Positions 15,603 through 17,341 of a DNA stretch of 17,341 nt are shown here, in pieces. The notes below the pieces were generated by a model. The model did not search any database. It was not told where the DNA came from and worked only from the letters and a program-made list of their open reading frames with translations. This DNA comes from CAZVEV01 sp964625865 (GTDB lineage: Bacteria > Planctomycetota > Phycisphaerae > SM23-33). Both the position numbers and the translations under genes were made by a program. The stretch spans positions 1 to 17,341 of the forward strand of contig CAZVEV010000109.1 in the NCBI GenBank assembly GCA_964625865.1. The letters are read 5' to 3'. Numbering within the stretch: position 1 is the stretch's first letter; every line of letters begins with the position of its first letter.

Positions 15603-16088
15603 ATGATCGTGCTGTACATCGTCACGGCGGTGGCGTTGGCAGCATCCGGCCTGGCCGACCGCAGGCGGACTGTCGCGGCGATTCAACTGGCCGGGCGGCG
15701 CCTGGCGAGGATCCTGCCGGCCTTCCTGGCGATGATCGTGCTGTTCTCGGCGGCGATCACGCTCCTGCCGCACGATGTCCTGATGCGGGTGTTGGGCAAG
15801 GACAGCGGCTGGCAGGGCGTGGCGGTCGCTTCGTGCCTGGGCTCGGCCGCGCTGATGCCCGGCTTCATCGCGTTTCCGCTGTGCGGGGCGCTGCTCAAGC
15901 GCGGCGTGCCCTACATGGTGCTTGCGGCCTTCTCGACAACGCTGATGTCCGTCGGCGTGCTGACCTATCCGCTGGAGCGCCAGTACTTCGGCACCAAGGT
16001 CACGCTGGTTCGCAACGGCATCAGTCTGCTGATCGCCCTGATCGTCGCATTCGTGACCGGGCTGGTCTTCGGGGAGGTCAGCCTGTGA
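15603..16088 (+). CDS. Half-size permease, N-terminal half (ArsP/YraQ-like)
   Basis: A 161-residue integral membrane protein with four or five hydrophobic segments (about 1-18, 34-55, 68-98, 102-124 and 136-157). The stretch MPGFIAFPLCGALLKRGVPY recalls the PF03773 permease family (ArsP, YraQ), members of which export organoarsenicals or have unknown substrates. Family members are usually one chain about twice this long; here the second half is the next gene, overlapping by four bases (GTGA). The two halves resemble each other around FPxxxxLxxxG and the last two membrane segments, consistent with an internal duplication. The transported substrate is unknown. Confidence 0.75.
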   Translation: MIVLYIVTAVALAASGLADRRRTVAAIQLAGRRLARILPAFLAMIVLFSAAITLLPHDVLMRVLGKDSGWQGVAVASCLGSAALMPGFIAFPLCGALLKRGVPYMVLAAFSTTLMSVGVLTYPLERQYFGTKVTLVRNGISLLIALIVAFVTGLVFGEVSL

Positions 16089-16609
16089 AGCTTACCGGAA
16101 GACAACTGGTCTACGGGGCGATCGTCTGCGGCTTCGCGGTCTTCGTGGGCGTTTCGTTCATCGCCGGGATTCCCTTCGGGCAGGCGATGGGCGAGACGTT
16201 CGCCACCACGCTGCTGCAGATGCTCAAGCTGCTCCCGTGCGCGTTCGTGCTGATCGCGCTGTTCGACGTGTGGGTCAAGCGAGAGACGGTGGTGAGGCAC
16301 TTCGGGCGCGGGTCCGGCGTGCGAGGATACCTCTGGGGCATCCTGCTGGGCGGCATGACCATCGGCGGGCTGTACCTGTCGTTCCCGGTGGCGTACTCGC
16401 TGTTTCGGAAAGGGGCGAAGGTGAGCGTTGTCCTTGCTTACGTCGGCTTCGCCGGTGTCTGTCGCATCCCGATGACGATGTTCGAACTGTCATTCATGGG
16501 GCCGACGTTCACCGCCGTGCGGCTGGGCGTGTCGATCCCCCTGATCATCGTCACCTCAATCGCGATGGGCCGCGTCTTGGAACGGTACAATTACGAAGTC
16601 ACGGAGTAA
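16085..16609 (+). CDS. Half-size permease, C-terminal half (ArsP/YraQ-like)
   Basis: A 174-residue membrane protein starting at GTG 16085, which overlaps the previous stop (GTGA) and has GGGGAGG seven bases upstream. Five hydrophobic segments are visible: about 8-29, 40-63, 79-105, 112-138 and 143-165. GGLYLSFPVAYSLFRKGAKV corresponds to a similar segment in the first half. The membrane core contains Cys in KLLPCAFVLIALF and GVCRIPM. It most likely forms a heterodimer with the first half. Translational coupling suggests fixed stoichiometry. Confidence 0.78.
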   Translation: MKLTGRQLVYGAIVCGFAVFVGVSFIAGIPFGQAMGETFATTLLQMLKLLPCAFVLIALFDVWVKRETVVRHFGRGSGVRGYLWGILLGGMTIGGLYLSFPVAYSLFRKGAKVSVVLAYVGFAGVCRIPMTMFELSFMGPTFTAVRLGVSIPLIIVTSIAMGRVLERYNYEVTE

Positions 16610-16665
16610 CCGCGGGGGGCATATTGAGCGAAGACAGAACACCAGACGAATACAGGAGACGGCAG

Positions 16666-17241
16666 ATGAAACGACGAGAACTTGTGAAGGCCGGTATTGC
16701 TCTGGGCGTTGCGGGAGTGGCCGGCACGTCGCTGGAGACCTCTGCGGCCGCACCGTGCGCCGTGTGCGTCACGTGCGACCCCGACACGATGGCCAAGTCC
16801 GCGGTAAAACACTTCCTGCCCGGGAAGCTGACGTGCGGTGAATCGATGCTGCTGGCCGGCCTGGAGTCGATGGACCTCAAGAGCAAGCTCGCACCGGACA
16901 TCGCCCTGGGCCTTGGCGGGGGCGTGGGGTTGCAGGGCAAGACCTGCGGCGTGCTGACCGGGGCCGCGATGGTGCTCGGCCTGGCCATCGGCCGCGTTGA
17001 GACCGACTACAAGAAGAAGAAAATGGCGACCTTCAAGGCCGTCGGACAGTTCTACCAGGCCTTCGAGAAGAAGTTCGGCTGCTCCGACTGCCGCAAGCTC
17101 TGCGGCCTGGACCTGACCACGCTGGCCGGACGGAAGAAACTGATGGCGTCGGTCAAGGCCGAGCGGTGCAGCAAGCTGGTCGCCTTCGGCGGAAGGACCC
17201 TCGCGACGTCGCTCCAGGAGATCGCCAAGGCCTATTCCTGA
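16666..17241 (+). CDS. Tat-exported C_GCAxxG_C_C family protein
   Basis: A 191-residue protein of the C_GCAxxG_C_C family (TIGR01909), a putative redox or metal-binding group of unknown function. The N-terminus MKRRELVKAGIALGVAGVAG ending near ETSAAA is a twin-arginine signal, unlike the ordinary cytoplasmic members. The mature start has CAVCVTC (Cys31, 34, 37). Family features: Cys57 in LTCGESML, GLGGGVGLQGKTCGVLTGAA (82-101, Cys94), and CSDCRKLCG (Cys139, 142, 146), with a further Cys168. AGGAG (16654-16658) gives the start. It follows the split permease by 56 bases and is the last gene before the contig end. A thiol or metal relay with the permease and the Cys-repeat lipoprotein is plausible. 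Confidence 0.88.
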   Translation: MKRRELVKAGIALGVAGVAGTSLETSAAAPCAVCVTCDPDTMAKSAVKHFLPGKLTCGESMLLAGLESMDLKSKLAPDIALGLGGGVGLQGKTCGVLTGAAMVLGLAIGRVETDYKKKKMATFKAVGQFYQAFEKKFGCSDCRKLCGLDLTTLAGRKKLMASVKAERCSKLVAFGGRTLATSLQEIAKAYS

Positions 17242-17286
17242 CGCAATCTTGGCCGAAGCGCACTGAGGGATGTGTGTGAAGGGTGC

Positions 17287-17341
<55 letters not shown>

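Overview
The window is G+C-rich bacterial DNA, most likely from a Planctomycetota (Phycisphaerae-like) genome or metagenome bin. The main evidence is three adjacent PEP-CTERM exported proteins ending in PEP-(S/A)-TLALA...GL-poly-Arg, several Tat signal peptides, and wide spacing between gene blocks. The phylum is an inference from protein style, not from a marker gene. The right end runs into an almost pure G homopolymer, which looks like a contig-end artefact.

Layout. (1) 1-2123: a large serine integrase at the inner edge of a mobile element that continues to the left; its 3' end abuts and truncates a minus-strand omega-amidase/nitrilase gene. (2) 2124-2630: a gene-free spacer with a hairpin, a good sigma-70-like promoter and short interspersed repeats. 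(3) 2640-5484: three PEP-CTERM genes and a strong terminator. (4) 5726-6985 (-): a Gfo/Idh/MocA oxidoreductase with a TTG start. (5) 7082-7700: a hicBA toxin-antitoxin pair with promoter and terminator-like hairpin. (6) 7758-10063 (-): two translationally coupled PilT-type ATPases. (7) 10425-11027: a probably leaderless methyltransferase. (8) 11036-17241: a sigma-54 activator (-) and, divergent from it, NifX-like protein, Tat-exported TrmO/TsaA-like protein, DUF89 phosphatase-like protein, Cys-repeat Tat lipoprotein, a 46-residue seven-Cys peptide, a permease split into two halves, and a Tat-exported C_GCAxxG_C_C protein.

Region 8 is the most interesting part. Two intergenic regions, in front of the NifX-like gene and of the DUF89 gene, each carry a pair of 15-bp palindromes (consensus AWTGCA-N3-YGCAWT) about three helical turns apart. 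Each pair lies at the same distance (centres about -154 and -122/-123) from a -24/-12 element. The second promoter, TGGCAC-N5-TTGC, is textbook; the first has one mismatch in the -12 dinucleotide. The adjacent activator has a Cys-rich PAS sensor. This recalls the sigma-54-controlled orange-protein (ORP) operons of Desulfovibrio, which also pair a sigma-54 activator with a NifX-family protein. The remaining genes here (exported TrmO-like domain, Cys-repeat lipoprotein, split permease, C_GCAxxG protein) are not part of that system as I know it. I propose an envelope metal/sulfur (thiol) handling system; the substrate is unknown.
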